Part shown: piece by piece, positions 51,790-53,404 of the stretch
Layout: each line of letters begins with the position of its first letter
Numbering within the stretch: the stretch's first letter is position 1
Source of the DNA: Actinomycetes bacterium
GTDB lineage: Bacteria > Actinomycetota > Acidimicrobiia > Acidimicrobiales > Palsa-688
Reading direction: 5' to 3'
Assembly (NCBI GenBank): GCA_021787365.1
Contig: JAJYMB010000017.1
Location: 1-53,404, forward strand
DNA: 53,404 nt
Translations under genes and position numbers: made by a program
Notes under the pieces: model-generated
The model's database searches: none
Seen by the model: the letters and a program-made list of their open reading frames with translations, nothing else
What the model was told of the DNA's origin: nothing

Positions 51790-53229
51790 CTAGCTGGCCG
51801 GGAAGAGCTCGTTATGTGTCATGGGCTTGCTCAACTTGACCGCGTTCTTGGCCCCCACGATCTTTGCCACCCTCTCGGTGTAGCTCGCGGCGGCCTTCTG
51901 CGCTGTCGTCGTCCCCTCCTCGAGGTTGCCCGTCAGCTGCTGGATCACGTAAGAGACCTTGGGGTAGATGGGGAAAGCTGGCCGGAAGTACCCGTGCGGA
52001 AGGAGCGAGAGGGCGAAGGGCAGGTCCGGGATGCTGTTTACATACGACTTCACCTGGGCCGAGTCGGTCCGCGCGGTGAGCTCGCTCCAGATCTTGCCGA
52101 TGCGGGCGTCATTTTGCTTGTTGACGGCCAACTTGATGAAGTCCCATGCCAACGCAGTGTTCTTCGAGTACTTGGGGATCGAGAGCGCCCAGCCGCCCGA
52201 GAGGGTCGAGTAGCCAGGGGCCTGGCCGTGCATGGTGGGCATCGGCGTCCACCCCATGACCTTGGGCCAGTGGGGGAACGTCTTGCCCACCCAGTCCTGA
52301 GGCAGCCAGTCCCCGTCGAGGTCGACCGCCAGCTTACCCTGGGGCAGCAGCGTGCCAGCCACCGTCGAGCCCCACGTGCCGGTCTGTGACTCTGACGGGC
52401 TTGGGCCGAGGTCGTGGGAGAACACGTCCTGGTAGAATTTGAAGGCGTCCGTGAGCCCTGGGTCGCTTACGACCCACTTTTTGTTTGCGTAATCGTAAAG
52501 GGACCAGCCCGTGCCGTAAAGGAGCATCTCGAAGCCCTGCATGGTCGACGCCTCACCGGTTGGCAGGCCTCCGTAGATGTTGAACGGGATGACCCCCGGG
52601 TCCTTCTGCTTGATCTTCTCCAGTGCCGACAGCACCTGGGCCCAGGTCTTCGGGTGCCAGGGCAGCGCGATCCCGGCCTTCTTCAAGAGGCCCTTGTTGT
52701 ACCACAAGAACCGGTCGTCGGTCGCGTAGGGCACGCCCCAGACCTGGCCCCCGTAGGTGGTCACGTTTTTCATGGCACCCTTGAAGTACTTCCAGCCAGA
52801 CCAGGACTGCACGTATTTTGTGAGCGGCAGCAGGTACCCCGCCGACTCGTCCGCCGAGACGAGGAAGGTGTCCTCCATTACGACGTCGGGCGCCGTAGAA
52901 CGCGAGCTCATCATGAGGTCGAGCTTGCTGTAGTACTGGTTCTCTGGGGCCTTCACGTCCTCCAAGCTCACCTTCACGCCGGGATGCTGCTTCTCGAACT
53001 CTGGGGCGATGCCTTTCAACCACTCGCCCATAGCGTTGGGGACCCCCGGCGCGGGCTCGTAATTGTACACTATCTTCAACCTTGCGGCCCGCCCGTGCGT
53101 AGTGCTTGGCTTGGTCGTTTTCGCCGACGAGCTATGCGAAGGCCCTCCGCAAGCGGCCAACACCAAGGCTGCCACGGCCGCAATGCAACCGCCAGCGAGG
53201 TAGCGCTTCCTAGTGGCATGTGCTTTCAC
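51790..53229 (-). CDS. Sugar ABC transporter substrate-binding lipoprotein
   Basis: Extracellular solute-binding protein of the carbohydrate (family 1) type, 479 residues. The signal peptide ends in a lipobox (LVLAAC, lipidated C27), a substrate for LspA. A Ser/Thr linker leads to the binding fold ([66 protein letters not shown]). GTG at 53229 has AAAGGAG upstream. It follows permease genes and precedes the LacI regulator. The transported sugar is unknown; a plant-derived oligosaccharide is plausible given the CE7 esterase. Confidence 0.94.
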   Translation of the reverse strand: MKAHATRKRYLAGGCIAAVAALVLAACGGPSHSSSAKTTKPSTTHGRAARLKIVYNYEPAPGVPNAMGEWLKGIAPEFEKQHPGVKVSLEDVKAPENQYYSKLDLMMSSRSTAPDVVMEDTFLVSADESAGYLLPLTKYVQSWSGWKYFKGAMKNVTTYGGQVWGVPYATDDRFLWYNKGLLKKAGIALPWHPKTWAQVLSALEKIKQKDPGVIPFNIYGGLPTGEASTMQGFEMLLYGTGWSLYDYANKKWVVSDPGLTDAFKFYQDVFSHDLGPSPSESQTGTWGSTVAGTLLPQGKLAVDLDGDWLPQDWVGKTFPHWPKVMGWTPMPTMHGQAPGYSTLSGGWALSIPKYSKNTALAWDFIKLAVNKQNDARIGKIWSELTARTDSAQVKSYVNSIPDLPFALSLLPHGYFRPAFPIYPKVSYVIQQLTGNLEEGTTTAQKAAASYTERVAKIVGAKNAVKLSKPMTHNELFPAS

Positions 53230-53277
53230 GTGGTGCTCCTTTCTGTGTGGTCCTTTGCTGGCCTATCCACAGAGTGC

Positions 53278-53404
53278 TCATCCCTTGAAGGCTCCTGTCG
53301 TGAACGACCCGCCGAGGCGCCCCCCCGTGAACACGTAGAGGAGCGCCGGCGGGATGCTGTAGAGGATCGAAAAGGCGGCCAGCCGCCCGTACTCGACCGT
53401 CCCG
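53278..53404 (-). CDS. Carbohydrate ABC transporter permease, MalG type (C-terminus only)
   Basis: The last 41 codons are visible: EYGRLAAFSILYSIPPALLY then VFTGGRLGGSFTTGAFKG and a stop. This is the typical last transmembrane helix and end (GLTAGAVKG-like) of MalG-type sugar permeases. The gene continues beyond the window. It is 48 bp upstream of the binding-protein gene in the same operon. Confidence 0.88.
   Translation of the reverse strand, partial: GTVEYGRLAAFSILYSIPPALLYVFTGGRLGGSFTTGAFKG

Overview
The window is about 53 kb of very GC-rich DNA with actinobacterial gene order: dcw cluster without ftsA but with sepF, yggT and divIVA; infC-rpmI-rplT-trmH-pheST; arg cluster with ArgR. The 16S fragment at the left edge resembles Acidimicrobiia from memory; this was not searched. 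The left edge cuts a 16S gene, which suggests a contig break inside an rRNA operon.

Layout. 1-349: 5' end of a 16S rRNA gene (minus) with a consensus promoter and structured leader. 844-2886: ftsH (plus). 2909-10995: mpg and a minus-strand arginine cluster argC-argB-argD-argF-argR-argG-argH. argJ is absent, and a strong promoter with an ArgR-like palindrome sits in the argC-argB gap. 11486-17506: infC-rpmI-rplT-trmH-pheS-pheT; infC can only be read full length from an AUA start codon. 18041-19043: a DUF1844 gene and an Rrf2 regulator. 19021-38371: a continuous minus-strand division and cell-wall block read mraZ-rsmH-ftsL-like-ftsI-murE-mraY-ftsW-murG-murC-ftsQ-ftsZ-pgeF-yggS-sepF-yggT-divIVA-dksA-like-lspA-rluD. 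murF and murD are absent from their usual places. 38523-42569: HrpA helicase. 42621-46193: xfp and ackA (phosphoketolase to acetate). 46502-48346: a secreted protein and a CE7 acetyl esterase. 48432-53404: a sugar-related accessory region with a Gfo/Idh oxidoreductase, a small membrane protein, a decayed dehydrogenase, a LacI regulator, a sugar-binding lipoprotein and the end of an ABC permease.

Most of the window is conserved housekeeping DNA, and I do not see a clear new defence or mobile system. The unusual signals are regulatory or structural: the infC AUA start, a 13-bp inverted repeat enclosing the mraZ-rsmH gap and containing the rsmH start, a mraZ promoter carrying three GTGGG-like boxes at 10-bp spacing, the argB promoter with an ArgR-like site, stacked inverted repeats before ftsZ, a 14-bp inverted repeat between divIVA and the dksA-like gene, and many near-perfect in-phase tandem repeats in linkers of cell-wall proteins.
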